A stretch of DNA of 64,000 bases, from the NCBI RefSeq assembly GCF_023898865.1, contig NZ_JAGSOV010000009.1:283741-347740 (forward strand), written 5' to 3'. The notes below the pieces were generated by a model that searched no databases, was not told where the DNA came from, and saw only the letters and a program-made list of their open reading frames with translations. Both the position numbers and the translations under genes were made by a program. This DNA comes from Pseudonocardia humida. Its GTDB lineage: Bacteria; Actinomycetota; Actinomycetes; Mycobacteriales; Pseudonocardiaceae. How positions within the stretch are numbered: position 1 is the first letter of the stretch; the number at the start of each line of letters is the position of its first letter. Shown here one piece after another: positions 25,644 through 34,302 of this stretch.

Positions 25644-25963
25644 CGCGCCGCGCCGAGTTCGAGGGCGACCACGCCGCCCACCACCGCGATCAATCCGCCG
25701 ATCTGCACGGCCGTCAGCGTCTCACCCAGGAACACCGCCCCGATCAGCGCGATGAGCGCGATCCCGGCCGCCGCCCACACCGCGTAGGCCACGCCGATCG
25801 CCATCCCCATCGCCAGCACCCTGGTCAGCAGCCAGAACGCCGTCACGTAGCCGACGACCACCAGCACCGAGGGCACGAGCTTCGAGAAGCCCTCGGACAA
25901 CCGCAGGCTGATCGTCGCCGTCACCTCCGCGGCGATGGCCGCGGCCAGCAGTACCCACACCAT
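25640..25963 (-). CDS. Small multidrug resistance (SMR) transporter
   Basis: A 107-aa proton-coupled exporter of the EmrE/QacE/SugE family with four membrane helices. Seen: MVWVLLAAAIAAEVTATISL with the essential membrane Glu at residue 13, GYVTAFWLLTRVLAMGMAIG VAYAVWAAAGI with the conserved YAVW, and a closing helix IGGLIAVVGGVVALEL. Works as a dimer against cationic drugs or guanidinium-like compounds. The gene leads a two-gene operon with a TetR regulator (four-base overlap). Confidence 0.92.
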   Translation of the reverse strand: MVWVLLAAAIAAEVTATISLRLSEGFSKLVPSVLVVVGYVTAFWLLTRVLAMGMAIGVAYAVWAAAGIALIALIGAVFLGETLTAVQIGGLIAVVGGVVALELGAAR

Positions 25964-26035
25964 GTCGTCTCCCTCGTCCAGAACTATCTGAACAAGTGTC
26001 GCACTTTCTGGCGCGCGGCTGCCCTGTGCCGCCGG

Positions 26036-26707
26036 TCACCCCGCCCAGCGGTACCGGCGCTCCGGACGCCCGGTGCCGCCGTAGCGCAGCCGCACGGTCG
26101 CCGCGCCGACGGCCACGAAGTGCTCCAGGTAGCGCCGCGCGCTCACCCGCGACAGCTCGGTCAGCTCGGCGCACTCGCTGGCCGACAGGTCGCCGTCCTG
26201 CCCGCGCAGCACCCGCTCCACCAGCTGCGCGGTCGGCTCGGTGAGCCCCTTGGGCAGCCGGGTGGTGGCCGCGCCGCGCCGGCCGCCGAAGACGGTGTCG
26301 ATGTCGTGCTGCCCGGCCCGCTCCAGCCCGGACAGCCGGGCCCGGATCCGCTCCACCCGCTCGACCTGCTCGCGCAGCGCCCGCGCGTCGAACGGCTTGA
26401 CCAGGTAGTGGCTCGCGCCGCCGTGCAGCGCGGCGGTGACCGTCGCCGGGTCGTCGGCCGCGGTGATGACCAGCACGAACGGGTCGTCCGGGGCGCCGGT
26501 GCGCAGCGCCCGCAGCACGTCGAGGCCCGACGTGTCGGGCAGGTAGACGTCGAGCAGCACCAGGTCGGGGCGCAGCCGCCCGGCCAGCGCCACCGCCTCG
26601 GCCCCGCTGTGCGCCACCCCGACGACCGCGCAACCCGCGATCCGCTCCACGTAGGCGCTGTGGATCCGGGCCACCATGAAGTCGTCGTCGACGACGAGGA
26701 CGCGCAT
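26036..26707 (-). CDS. CitB/DcuR-like response regulator
   Basis: A 223-aa regulator. Seen: a receiver domain at residues 1-120 with MRVLVVDDDF, phospho-acceptor Asp 53 (VLLDVYLPDTSGLDVL) and Lys 104 (HYLVKPFDARAL), followed by a C-terminal winged/HTH region (DGDLSASECAELTELSRVSA then RRYLEHFVAVGAATVRLRYG) as in CitB/DcuR regulators of carboxylate uptake. ATG overlaps the histidine kinase stop (TGATG). It is expected to control the divergent tctCBA operon. Confidence 0.92.
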   Translation of the reverse strand: MRVLVVDDDFMVARIHSAYVERIAGCAVVGVAHSGAEAVALAGRLRPDLVLLDVYLPDTSGLDVLRALRTGAPDDPFVLVITAADDPATVTAALHGGASHYLVKPFDARALREQVERVERIRARLSGLERAGQHDIDTVFGGRRGAATTRLPKGLTEPTAQLVERVLRGQDGDLSASECAELTELSRVSARRYLEHFVAVGAATVRLRYGGTGRPERRYRWAG

Positions 26708-28314
26708 CACGCGCGCACCGGCAGCTCGGCGGTGAACACCGCGCCGGCGTCGTCGGCGGGGTCGTTGTGCACGGTGATCCGCCCGCCGCGGCGCAGGCAC
26801 ACCTGCCGGGCCAGCGCGAGCCCCAGCCCGCGCTCCCCCTCGGCGGCGGCCTTGGTGGTGAAGCCGCGTCGGAACACCTCCTGCGCCAGGCCCTCCCCGA
26901 CCCCGGGCCCGGAGTCGCGCACCCGGACCCGCACCCCGTCGTCCACGCCCACCTCCACCCAGCGCGGCGCCGGGGTCGCGGCCACCGCGTCCAGCGCGTT
27001 GTCGACCAGGTTGCCCAGCACCGTGACCAGGTCGGTGGACAGCGTCGCGTCGCCGGGCACCGCGGCCATCCGGGCGCCGGGCACCAGCCGCAGCGCCACC
27101 CCGCGCTCGGCGGCCAGGCTGGCCTTGGCCACCAGCAGCGCGGCCGCCGCCGGGTCGCCGACCCGGTTGGCCACCTCGCGCTGCCAGCCCTCGCTGCCCT
27201 GCGCGACGTCGGCGACGAACCGGCGGACCTCGTCGTACTCGCCGAGCTCGGCCAGCCCGGCGATGGTGTGCAGCCGGTTGGTGAACTCGTGCGCCTGGGC
27301 CCGCAGCGTGTCGGTGACGTGCCGGGACGCGTCGAGGCGGTGCTCCAGTGTGGCCAGCTCGGTGCGGTCGCGCAGGGTCACCACCGCGCCGACCGGCTCG
27401 CCGTGCACGGACACGGCCATCCGGTTGAGAACGAGCACGCGGGCGCCGCGCAGCACCACCTGGTCCTCCCCCGCGACCGCGCCGGTGAGCACCTCGCGCA
27501 GCCGCTGGTCGAGGTCGGCGATGCGGGCGTCGACCGGGATGTCGAGCAGCTCCCGGGCGGCCGCGTTGATCAGCGTGATGCGGTGCGCGCTGTCCATCCC
27601 GACCACGCCCTCCTTGACCCCGAGCAGCATCGCCTCGCGCTGCTGGACCAGCTCGACGATCTCGGCGGGCTCCAGCCCGAGCGTCTGCCTGCGCACCCGG
27701 CGGGCCAGCAGGAACGACCCGCCCACGCCGAGCACCAGCGCGATCCCGAGCAGCGCGGCGGTCGGCGCCGGGGCCGCGGTGACGGTGTCGAGCAGCGACG
27801 GCGAGTCGACCCGGGTGACGACGGTGCCGACCACGCCGCCCGCGTCGCCGATCACCGGCACGTGCGCCACCACCCCGCCCGCCGCCGACCCGACCCGGGC
27901 GCGTCCGGGCAGGCCGTCGCCGACGGGGTGGGGCTCGCCGATGCGGGCCGGGTCCTCGTGGGCGCGGATCACGCCGGTGTCGTCGACGATCGCCACGCCG
28001 TCGGCGCCGGAGACGCTCAGCGCGCTCACCGCGAAGGTCGGCAGCGGGTCGTGCAACCCGCTCTGCAGGGCGGCCCGCACGCCCGCGGTCGCCGCCACGG
28101 TCTCGGCCAGCGAGAGCATGCGCCTGCCCTGGGTCTCCTGGAAGGCTGCGCTCTGCTGCACCGCGGCCACCCCGGCGACGGCCAGCAGCAGCAGCGCGAC
28201 GACCGCGAGCTGCCAGGTCAGGAACTGCCGGGCCAGCGTCCGCGCTCCCACGCCGGGAAGGGTGCCACGGATGCGGCCGGGTGCGCGGTCGCCGGCCGCG
28301 ACCACAACGACCAC
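26707..28314 (-). CDS. CitA/DcuS-like sensor histidine kinase
   Basis: A 535-aa membrane sensor kinase. Seen: a first membrane helix WQLAVVALLLLAVAGVAAV near residues 34-52, a periplasmic PASTA/PDC-type sensor region (LAETVAATAGVRAALQSGLH to VVTRVDSPSLLDTV), a second helix LLGIALVLGVGGSFLLA near 185-201, a PAS domain (REAMLLGVKEGVVGMDSAHR), phospho-His about residue 342 in RAQAHEFTNRLHTIAGL, and ATPase N and G boxes (LGNLVDNALDA; DSGPGVGEG; RGLGLALARQV). The start is open: GTG 28314 is the longest, GTG 28251 is plausible. Senses a carboxylate, by family. Confidence 0.93.
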   Translation of the reverse strand: MVVVVAAGDRAPGRIRGTLPGVGARTLARQFLTWQLAVVALLLLAVAGVAAVQQSAAFQETQGRRMLSLAETVAATAGVRAALQSGLHDPLPTFAVSALSVSGADGVAIVDDTGVIRAHEDPARIGEPHPVGDGLPGRARVGSAAGGVVAHVPVIGDAGGVVGTVVTRVDSPSLLDTVTAAPAPTAALLGIALVLGVGGSFLLARRVRRQTLGLEPAEIVELVQQREAMLLGVKEGVVGMDSAHRITLINAAARELLDIPVDARIADLDQRLREVLTGAVAGEDQVVLRGARVLVLNRMAVSVHGEPVGAVVTLRDRTELATLEHRLDASRHVTDTLRAQAHEFTNRLHTIAGLAELGEYDEVRRFVADVAQGSEGWQREVANRVGDPAAAALLVAKASLAAERGVALRLVPGARMAAVPGDATLSTDLVTVLGNLVDNALDAVAATPAPRWVEVGVDDGVRVRVRDSGPGVGEGLAQEVFRRGFTTKAAAEGERGLGLALARQVCLRRGGRITVHNDPADDAGAVFTAELPVRA

Positions 28315-28318
28315 AACG
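28301..28318. promoter_or_regulatory. Tandem 9-bp direct repeat in the kinase/tctC divergent region
   Basis: ACCACAACG occurs twice head to tail (28301-28309, 28310-28318). It overlaps the 5'-most possible start of the kinase and lies ~100 bp upstream of tctC. Direct repeats fit the binding mode of CitB-type response regulators. Confidence 0.4.
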
Positions 28319-28419
28319 ACGTTTGCGCGCCGAACGGCGACAGCGCCCGGTGACCCCGCGCACCATGTCCGTCACCGCCGCGACCGGCGGGAGACCTCGA
28401 CGAGGAGGTGCCGGGGACG

Positions 28420-29415
28420 GTGCGACTTCGGACCGGACACGTACTGACCACGCTCGCGGCGCTGGCCGCGGTGCTGCTGGTGCCGCCCCTGCTGGGCGCG
28501 GCGACCGGCGGCGGCGACGGGGACCAGGTGCGCGGGCTGCGCTTCCTGGTGCCGAACTCCCCCGGCGGCGGCTACGACGTCACCGCGCGGACCGCGGCCA
28601 CCGCGCTGGAGGACGCCGGGCTCACCGGCCCGACCGAGGTGTTCAACCTGCCCGGCGCGGGCGGCACCGTCGGCCTCGGCCGCACCGTCACCGAGAGCGG
28701 CAACGACCGGCTGATCATGTCGATGGGCCTGGGCGTGGTCGGGGCGGTGTTCACCAACAGCTCGCCGGCCACCCTGGCCGACGTCACCCCGATCGCCCGG
28801 CTCACCCAGGAGACCGAGGTGGTCGTGGTCGGCAAGGACTCGCCGCTGCGCACCATGGACGAGCTGGTCGCGGCCTGGAAGGCCGACCCGGGCGGGGTGC
28901 CGGTGGGCGGCGGGTCCTCCCCGGGCGGGCCCGACCACCTGGCCCCGATGCTGATGGCCCAGGCCATCGGGCTGGCCCCGCGCGACGTCAACTACGTGTC
29001 CTACGACGGCGGCGGCGAGCTGCTGGCCGCGGTGCTCGGGAGCAAGGTCGCCTTCGGCGTGTCCGGCCTGGGCGAGTACGCCGACCAGATCGCCGCGGGC
29101 GAGCTGCGCGTGCTGGCGGTCAGCGCGGGCGAGCGGGTCGCCGGGGTGGACGCACCGACCCTGCAGGAAGCGGGTGTGGACGTCGAGTTCACCAACTGGC
29201 GGGGCATGGTCGCCCCGCCGGGCCTGGACGACGAGCAGCGCGCCGAGCTGATCGACCTGCTCACCCGGCTGCGGAACTCGCCGGAGTGGGCCGAGGCGCT
29301 GGAGCGCAACGGCTGGGACGACGCGTTCCTGCCCGGCCCGGAGTTCGGCGCGTTCCTGGCCGCGGAGAACGACCGGGTGGCCGAGGTGCTGCGCGGTCTG
29401 GGGCTGGCGTCATGA
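28420..29415 (+). CDS. tctC: Tripartite tricarboxylate transporter substrate-binding protein TctC
   Basis: A 331-aa extracytoplasmic binding protein. Seen: an N-terminal hydrophobic export signal (HVLTTLAALAAVLLVPPLLG), then the Bug/TctC fold: LRFLVPNSPGGGYDVTARTA, the GAGGTVGL loop, VGGGSSPGGPDH, VNYVSYDGGGELLAAVLGSK and LTRLRNSPEWAEALERNGW. GTG 28420 is chosen because GAGGAGG (28402-28408) is a fitting ribosome site; the longer GTG 28408 overlaps it. Delivers citrate-like carboxylates to TctAB. Stop overlaps tctB (ATGA). Confidence 0.93.
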   Translation: MRLRTGHVLTTLAALAAVLLVPPLLGAATGGGDGDQVRGLRFLVPNSPGGGYDVTARTAATALEDAGLTGPTEVFNLPGAGGTVGLGRTVTESGNDRLIMSMGLGVVGAVFTNSSPATLADVTPIARLTQETEVVVVGKDSPLRTMDELVAAWKADPGGVPVGGGSSPGGPDHLAPMLMAQAIGLAPRDVNYVSYDGGGELLAAVLGSKVAFGVSGLGEYADQIAAGELRVLAVSAGERVAGVDAPTLQEAGVDVEFTNWRGMVAPPGLDDEQRAELIDLLTRLRNSPEWAEALERNGWDDAFLPGPEFGAFLAAENDRVAEVLRGLGLAS

Positions 29416-29954
29416 CCGCCACCGAACGCGACCCGGCCCCGGAGCGCGCCCGTCGCCTCGACCGCGACTGGTGGCGGGAGCACTCCGAGCTGGGCGTCTG
29501 CGCGCTGCTCGGCGCGGCCGGGGTGCTGGTGCTGGTCGACAGCCTGCTCGGCACGAACGCGGGCAGCGACTCCGACCCGCTCGGCCCGCACGCCGTGCCC
29601 ACGGTGCTCGGGATCGGCCTGCTGCTGCTGGCCGTGCTGCTGGCGGTCGACGTGCTGCGCGGCGGGCACGGCGAGGCCGAGGCCGGTGAGGACGTCGAGC
29701 TGGGCACCCCGCCGGACCTGCGCGCCGTCGGGATGCTGGCCGGGCTGGTGGTGGCCACCGCGCTGCTCATCCCCGTGCTGGGCTGGCCGCTGGCCGGCAC
29801 CGGGCTGTTCTGGGGCGCCGCGTCCGTGCTGGGCGCCCGCTCGTTCCCGCGCGACCTGCTGGTCGCGGCCGGGATCTCGCTGCTGGCCTGGGTCGTGTTC
29901 GACGCGCTGCTCGGCGTCGACCTGCCCGGCGGTCCGCTGATGGGGGTGTTCTGA
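29412..29954 (+). CDS. tctB: Tripartite tricarboxylate transporter small membrane subunit TctB
   Basis: A 180-aa, four-helix membrane protein. Seen: [20 protein letters not shown] near residue 27, [20 protein letters not shown] near 62, a polar loop, [20 protein letters not shown] and [20 protein letters not shown], ending [10 protein letters not shown] as in the TctB family. Overlaps tctC by four bases and tctA by one (TGATG). Confidence 0.93.
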   Translation: MTATERDPAPERARRLDRDWWREHSELGVCALLGAAGVLVLVDSLLGTNAGSDSDPLGPHAVPTVLGIGLLLLAVLLAVDVLRGGHGEAEAGEDVELGTPPDLRAVGMLAGLVVATALLIPVLGWPLAGTGLFWGAASVLGARSFPRDLLVAAGISLLAWVVFDALLGVDLPGGPLMGVF

Positions 29955-31468
29955 TGGACGTGCTCGGCTCCCTGCTCGACGGCTTCGGCAACGCGCTGAC
30001 CCCGGCCAACCTGCTGTTCGCCGCGCTCGGCGTGCTGCTGGGCACCGCGATCGGCGTGCTGCCCGGGATCGGCCCGGCGATGGCCGTGGCGCTGCTGCTC
30101 CCGGTCACCTACGCGTTCGACCCGACCGGGGCGTTCATCCTGTTCGCCGGCATCTACTTCGGCGCGATGTTCGGCGGCTCGACCACCTCGATCCTGCTCA
30201 ACACGCCCGGCGAGAGCGCGTCGGTGGTGGCCGCGATCGAGGGCAACCCGATGGCCCGCTCGGGGCGCGGCGCGCAGGCGCTGGCCGCGGCCGCGATCGG
30301 GCACTTCGTCGGGGGCCTCATCGGGGTCATCGGGCTGGTGGTGCTGGCGCCGCTCATCGCCACCGTGGCCGTCGACATCGGCGCGCCGGACTACCTGGCC
30401 GTCATGGTGCTGGCGTTCGTCGCGGTGACCTCGGTGCTGGGCAGCTCGCGCGTGCGCGGCTTCGCGGCGCTGGCCATCGGGCTCACCATCGGCCTGGTCG
30501 GGCTCGACCCGCTGACCGGGCAGGCCCGGCTGACGTTCGGGGTGCCGCAGCTGGCCGACGGCATCGACGTGGTGATCGTCGCGGTCGGGCTGTTCGCGAT
30601 CGGCGAGGCGCTGTGGGTGGCCGCGCACCTGCGCCGCACCGCGGCCGCGCCGATCCCGGTCGGGCGGCCCTGGCTCTCCCGCGACGACCTGCGGCGCACG
30701 TGGCGGCCGTGGCTGCGGGGGCCGTTCATCGGCTTCCCGTTCGGCGCGATCCCGGCCGGCGGCGCGGAGGTGCCCACGTTCCTGTCGTACGTGACCGAGC
30801 GGCGGCTGTCCGAGCACCCCGAGGAGTTCGGCTCGGGCGCCATCGAGGGCGTCGCCGGGCCGGAGTCGGCGGCCAGCGCGTCCTCGGCGGGGACGCTGGC
30901 CACGATGCTGACCCTGGGCCTGCCGACCACGGCGATCGCCGCGGTCATGCTGGCGGCGTTCCAGCAGTACGGCATCCAGCCCGGCCCGCTGCTGTTCACC
31001 AACGAGCCGGAGCTGGTGTGGACGCTGATCGCCAGCATGTTCATCGGCCTGGTGCTGCTGCTCGCGCTGAACCTGCCGCTGGCCCCGCTGTGGGCGCGGC
31101 TGCTGCGGATCCCCCGGCCCTACCTCTACGCCGGGATCCTGTTCTTCGCCTGCATCGGCGCCTACGCGGTCAGCGGGCAGCCGATCGACCTGGTGGTGCT
31201 GCTGGTGATCGGCGGGATCGGGTTCCTGATGCGCCGCTACGGGCTGCCGGTGCTGCCGGCGATCATCGGCGTGATCCTCGGCCCGGACGCCGAGCTGCAG
31301 CTGCGCCGGGCCCTGCAGATCGCCGACGGCGACTGGGCGACGCTGGTCTCCACGCCGCTGTCGATCGCGGTCTACCTGCTGATCGTGGCGCTGCTGGTGG
31401 TGCCGTTCGTGCGGCGGCGGATCATCCGCGGCCGGGACGAGGAGAAGAAGGACCTCGTCGGGTCGTGA
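29954..31468 (+). CDS. tctA: Tripartite tricarboxylate transporter large membrane subunit TctA
   Basis: A 504-aa permease with about 11-12 helices. Seen: family signatures [20 protein letters not shown] near residue 31, [20 protein letters not shown] near 72 and, in the second half, [20 protein letters not shown]. Imports carboxylates by ion coupling with TctB and the binding protein TctC. Last gene of tctCBA, convergent with a MazF-like toxin gene 7 bp away. Confidence 0.95.
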   Translation: MDVLGSLLDGFGNALTPANLLFAALGVLLGTAIGVLPGIGPAMAVALLLPVTYAFDPTGAFILFAGIYFGAMFGGSTTSILLNTPGESASVVAAIEGNPMARSGRGAQALAAAAIGHFVGGLIGVIGLVVLAPLIATVAVDIGAPDYLAVMVLAFVAVTSVLGSSRVRGFAALAIGLTIGLVGLDPLTGQARLTFGVPQLADGIDVVIVAVGLFAIGEALWVAAHLRRTAAAPIPVGRPWLSRDDLRRTWRPWLRGPFIGFPFGAIPAGGAEVPTFLSYVTERRLSEHPEEFGSGAIEGVAGPESAASASSAGTLATMLTLGLPTTAIAAVMLAAFQQYGIQPGPLLFTNEPELVWTLIASMFIGLVLLLALNLPLAPLWARLLRIPRPYLYAGILFFACIGAYAVSGQPIDLVVLLVIGGIGFLMRRYGLPVLPAIIGVILGPDAELQLRRALQIADGDWATLVSTPLSIAVYLLIVALLVVPFVRRRIIRGRDEEKKDLVGS

Positions 31469-31475
31469 CCGGCCG

Positions 31476-31784
31476 CTAACCGATCTCGAGCATGGCTCCC
31501 AGTGCGGCGGCGACGGCGGACATCTGCTCCGCCGTCGCCTCGCCCACGCGCAGGTCGAGCCGGGAGCGCAGCACGGCCTCGATGGTCGGCAGCGACACCC
31601 AGCCCTGCTCGCCGAGGCGCACGTTGAGCAGGCCGCCGGGGTCGTGGCCGACGACCTGGGCGCCGATGACGACCGGCCGGTCGGGGTCGGCGTTGAAGCC
31701 GTCGGTGCTCAGGATCAGCCGCAGCAGCGCCTGCCCCGGCCGGGGCAGCGCGGGCCGGTAGGTCCAGATCTCGCCGCGGTGCAC
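31476..31784 (-). CDS. MazF/PemK-like toxin
   Basis: A 102-aa protein starting MHRGEIWTYRPALPRPGQAL, the R-G-E-I-W opening of MazF/PemK endoribonucleases, with ILSTDGFNADPDRPVVIGAQ, LLNVRLGEQGWVSLPTIEAV and a C-terminal helix. It should cut RNA at short motifs and be held inactive by the upstream antitoxin. GTG start lies 19 bp after the antitoxin stop with AGGA upstream. The family's later T/S catalytic position is not clear by eye, so activity is not assured. Confidence 0.75.
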   Translation of the reverse strand: MHRGEIWTYRPALPRPGQALLRLILSTDGFNADPDRPVVIGAQVVGHDPGGLLNVRLGEQGWVSLPTIEAVLRSRLDLRVGEATAEQMSAVAAALGAMLEIG

Positions 31785-31803
31785 GGCGAGATCCTGGCAC
31801 GGG

Positions 31804-32025
31804 TCAGTACAGTCCCGCGGCGATTCGCTCGGCTTCGGCGTCCTCGAAGAACGTCGGGTGGTGCTCGGCGAACCAGCGGAACGTCCGGTCGGCCGAGTCG
31901 GCCAGCGCCAGCCGGCGCAGCTCGTGGACGGCGGCGGCCTCGATCGACCCGCCCCGGCGGCCCGCGCACCCGCGGAGGTACGCGGCGGTGCCCGGGTCGA
32001 TCTCCAGCTCGACGCGCTCGGTCAC
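31804..32025 (-). CDS. MazE-like antitoxin
   Basis: A 73-aa acidic protein. Seen: a short strand VERVELEID, then helices GTAAYLRGCAGRRGGSIEAA AVHELRRLA, a ribbon-helix-helix-like DNA-binding part, and a C-terminal FAEHHPTFFEDAEAERIAAG that would wrap the toxin. Assignment rests on size and its place directly before the MazF-like gene. GTG 32025 (VTERVELEI) was chosen over an upstream Met because the latter lies in unrelated Gly/Pro sequence. Confidence 0.65.
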   Translation of the reverse strand: MTERVELEIDPGTAAYLRGCAGRRGGSIEAAAVHELRRLALADSADRTFRWFAEHHPTFFEDAEAERIAAGLY

Positions 32026-32079
32026 CCGACCAGGGTACGTCACGGGCGTGGGGCCGCCCCCCGAAGTCACCGGGAAGGG

Positions 32080-32364
32080 TCAGGCCGGACCGACCGACGC
32101 GATCACGTACCGGGAGACCTCGGCGTCCAGGATGCGCGCGGCCGTGCCGGCGTCGGGGCCGGAGCCGCGGAACGCCTCCAGCTCGGCCTCGGTGTCCCAG
32201 CGCTCGTAGACGTCGATCCGGCCAGGGTCGACGGAGTCGGCGGTCAGCGCGAAGTCCCGGCAGCCGGGCGCCTCGCGGGCCAGCTCGACGACGGGGCGGC
32301 AGTCCGCGACGTAGGCGTCGCGCTCGGCCGGGTCAACGGCCAGGTGTCCAGCGATGATCAGCAT
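32080..32364 (-). CDS. Antibiotic biosynthesis monooxygenase (ABM) domain protein
   Basis: A 94-aa dimeric ferredoxin-fold protein. Seen: MLIIAGHLAVDPAERDAYVA, VVELAREAPGCRDFALTADS, DPGRIDVYERWDTEAELEAF and RYVIASVG, the typical ABM order of strand, helix, PGC loop and the Y-E-R/K-W strand. Such proteins act as small monooxygenases or heme/quinone-handling enzymes; the substrate is unknown. ATG 32364 is preferred to an upstream in-frame Met. Confidence 0.85.
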   Translation of the reverse strand: MLIIAGHLAVDPAERDAYVADCRPVVELAREAPGCRDFALTADSVDPGRIDVYERWDTEAELEAFRGSGPDAGTAARILDAEVSRYVIASVGPA

Positions 32365-32393
32365 GGGGGTAGGACCGCTCCCGGCGCCCGGAT

Positions 32394-32818
32394 TCATCGC
32401 ACGGCGCTGAGCGCACCGGTCACGCGGTGCTGCACGACCGGGCCGAACCCCGCGACCAGCTCCTCGACCGACGCCGAGGCGATCGGGTCGATCCGCACGA
32501 CGTAGCGCGCGACGGTGAGGCCGAGGATCCGCACGACCAGCAGGCCGGCCCGCAGCGCGGCGTCGGGCCCGTCGAGCATCGCCACCAGCCGGGCGGTGAT
32601 CTCCCGGTCGATGAACTCGCGCAGCAGCGCCTCGGACTCGGTGTGGGTCGGCGCCGACCGGGTGAGCATCGCGAGGGGGTGCGGTCGGAGTCGTCGAGGT
32701 TCCGCACGAGCGTGCGGACCACGCGCTCGCCGATGCCGTCGAGGCCCTCGGCGAGGATCTCGTCGATGGCAGGCGGGACCTGCGCGGACATCTCCACGGT
32801 CGCCGCGAACACCCTCAC
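32394..32818 (-). pseudogene. Headless, frameshifted TetR family regulator
   Basis: Two frames together encode the ligand-binding half of a TetR protein. 32818-~32680 reads VRVFAATVEMSAQVPPAIDE ILAEGLDGIGERVVRTLVRN; 32669-32394 reads ALLREFIDREITARLVAMLD and LTVARYVVRIDPIASASVEE. They rejoin if one C is restored in the homopolymer at 32675-32679. The DNA-binding HTH that should precede is missing; the VOC gene lies there instead. So it is truncated and frameshifted, and cannot bind DNA. Confidence 0.75.
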
Positions 32819-32829
32819 CGCTCCGCCCG

Positions 32830-33189
32830 TCAGTGCGGGTCGGACTGGGCGACGCAGTACTCGTTGCCCTCCGGGTCGTTCATGACCACCCAGGACATGC
32901 CGTACTCGGTGACCTCGCGGACCCTGGTCGCGCCGAGCTCGACCATCCGCGCCACCTCGGCGTCGCGGTCGGGGGCGGTCAGGTCGACGTGCAGCCGGTT
33001 CTTGGCCGTCTTGGGCTCGGGGACCTTGAGGAACATCCAGGTCGGCTGGCTGGGCTCGGCGGGTGCCAGCGAGGCGAAGTAGGGCGTCGGATCCCCGCCG
33101 AGCTTGCGGTCGAGCACGGCGGCCCAGAAGCCGGCGGCGCGCTCGACGTCGTCGCAGTCGACGGTGATGGCGGCCAGGGTGGCGGTCAT
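32830..33189 (-). CDS. Glyoxalase/VOC family protein
   Basis: A 119-aa vicinal-oxygen-chelate protein with two beta-alpha-beta-beta-beta units. Seen: AAITVDCDDVERAAGFWAAV LDRKL in the first half, and NRLHVDLTAPDRDAEVARMV ELGATRV then MSWVVMNDPEGNEYCV in the second, with His/Glu positions for a metal. Typical of small lyases or resistance-type binding proteins. Start overlaps the MerR stop by four bases (ATGA), so the MerR protein and this one are co-expressed. Confidence 0.88.
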   Translation of the reverse strand: MTATLAAITVDCDDVERAAGFWAAVLDRKLGGDPTPYFASLAPAEPSQPTWMFLKVPEPKTAKNRLHVDLTAPDRDAEVARMVELGATRVREVTEYGMSWVVMNDPEGNEYCVAQSDPH

Positions 33190-34046
33190 GGTCGGTTCCT
33201 CTCATCGGGGGTGGGGTCCTCGGCGGGGGCCACCGGCCAGCCCACCTCGGTCCGCCAGGCGTCGGGGTCGGTGACCCCGGGCGGCCCGGCGAGGTACAGC
33301 TCCTGCAGCGGGCCGGTGACGACCCGGTCGTGCTCGGCCACCCAGGCGCCGACGGCGCCGTAGGTGGCGCTCATGTCCTCGAACGCGCCGACGTGCAGGG
33401 CGACGGCGAGCCGGGTCTCGGGGAGCCGGTCGGGGACGACGCCCGCCGCCGGGTCGGCGGGCAGCGCGACGTCCACCGCGAGCCACGCGGAGACCGCGAT
33501 GTCGTCGTGGTCGATGCCCTGCCCCGAGCCGTAGGACGCCCCGGACGGGCCGACGACCTGCCCGCCGTGCCGGGCGACGTGCGCGAACAACCGCGGGTAG
33601 GCGGCGTCGAAGAACTCCGGCAGGTCGGCCCACACGGTGCGGGTGCCGATCCGCACGATCGGCTCGGCGCGCTGCCAGCGCTCGTGCACCAGCACCCGGT
33701 GCAGCTCGCCCGGCTCGTCGACCAGCCGCTGCAGGTCGGACACGATCCGCTCGGTCTCCTCCAGCCGCAGCTTCATCCGGGCCCGGTGCTCGCCGAGCAC
33801 CTGCGCCGTGGTGCCCGCGTCGCCCGAGCGCAGGATCCGGGCGATGTCCTCGAGCGGGACGTCCAGCCGGCGCAGCCTGCGGATGATCCGGGCCTCGGTG
33901 ATCTGGCTGACCGAGTAGCCGCGGTAGCCGGTGCGGGCGTCCACCGCGGCCGGCACCAGCAGCCCGAGCTCGTGGTAGCGGCGCAGCGCCTTCACCGACA
34001 GGTGCGAGGCGTTGGACAGCGTTCCGATCGACAGCAGGTTGCGCAC
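33186..34046 (-). CDS. MerR family regulator with GyrI-like effector domain (BmrR-like)
   Basis: A 286-aa regulator. Seen: an N-terminal winged HTH LSIGTLSNASHLSVKALRRY HELGLLVPAAVD, then TGYRGYSVSQITEARIIRRL, a dimerisation coiled coil (RARMKLRLEETERIVSDLQR), and a C-terminal GyrI/AraC-effector-like domain (LAVALHVGAFEDMSATYGAV) that binds hydrophobic ligands in BmrR. GTG start 34046. Likely to activate its own operon with the VOC gene in response to a small molecule. Confidence 0.92.
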   Translation of the reverse strand: MRNLLSIGTLSNASHLSVKALRRYHELGLLVPAAVDARTGYRGYSVSQITEARIIRRLRRLDVPLEDIARILRSGDAGTTAQVLGEHRARMKLRLEETERIVSDLQRLVDEPGELHRVLVHERWQRAEPIVRIGTRTVWADLPEFFDAAYPRLFAHVARHGGQVVGPSGASYGSGQGIDHDDIAVSAWLAVDVALPADPAAGVVPDRLPETRLAVALHVGAFEDMSATYGAVGAWVAEHDRVVTGPLQELYLAGPPGVTDPDAWRTEVGWPVAPAEDPTPDERNRP

Positions 34047-34132
34047 GGCGGAGATCCTGCGGCCTCCCCCGGGGGGAGGGTCAACGCCTACGCCGCACCT
34101 CCCAACGGTCGTGGCCCCGGAGATCGCGCATC

Positions 34133-34161
34133 TTGACTGCTCCGAGATCCGACATTACTTT
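34133..34161 (+). promoter_or_regulatory. Strong sigma-A-type promoter (TTGACT-N17-TACTTT)
   Basis: TTGACT at 34133-34138 and TACTTT at 34156-34161 are separated by 17 bases, the best -35/-10 pair found in the window. It would give a ~135-nt leader before the secreted VPI-repeat peptide. The local DNA is distinctly less GC-rich than its surroundings. Confidence 0.7.
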
Positions 34162-34302
34162 TCAGTATCGACCGCCCGTCCATTCATCCGGTCTCGATCG
34201 ACCGGAGATGGTCATTCTTCACGCATTCCGACGCCGCCCATTGCATCGAACAGAGCAACGACGACGCCACTTTTTCTCATCGCCTCACGAGGGAGATCCG
34301 GC

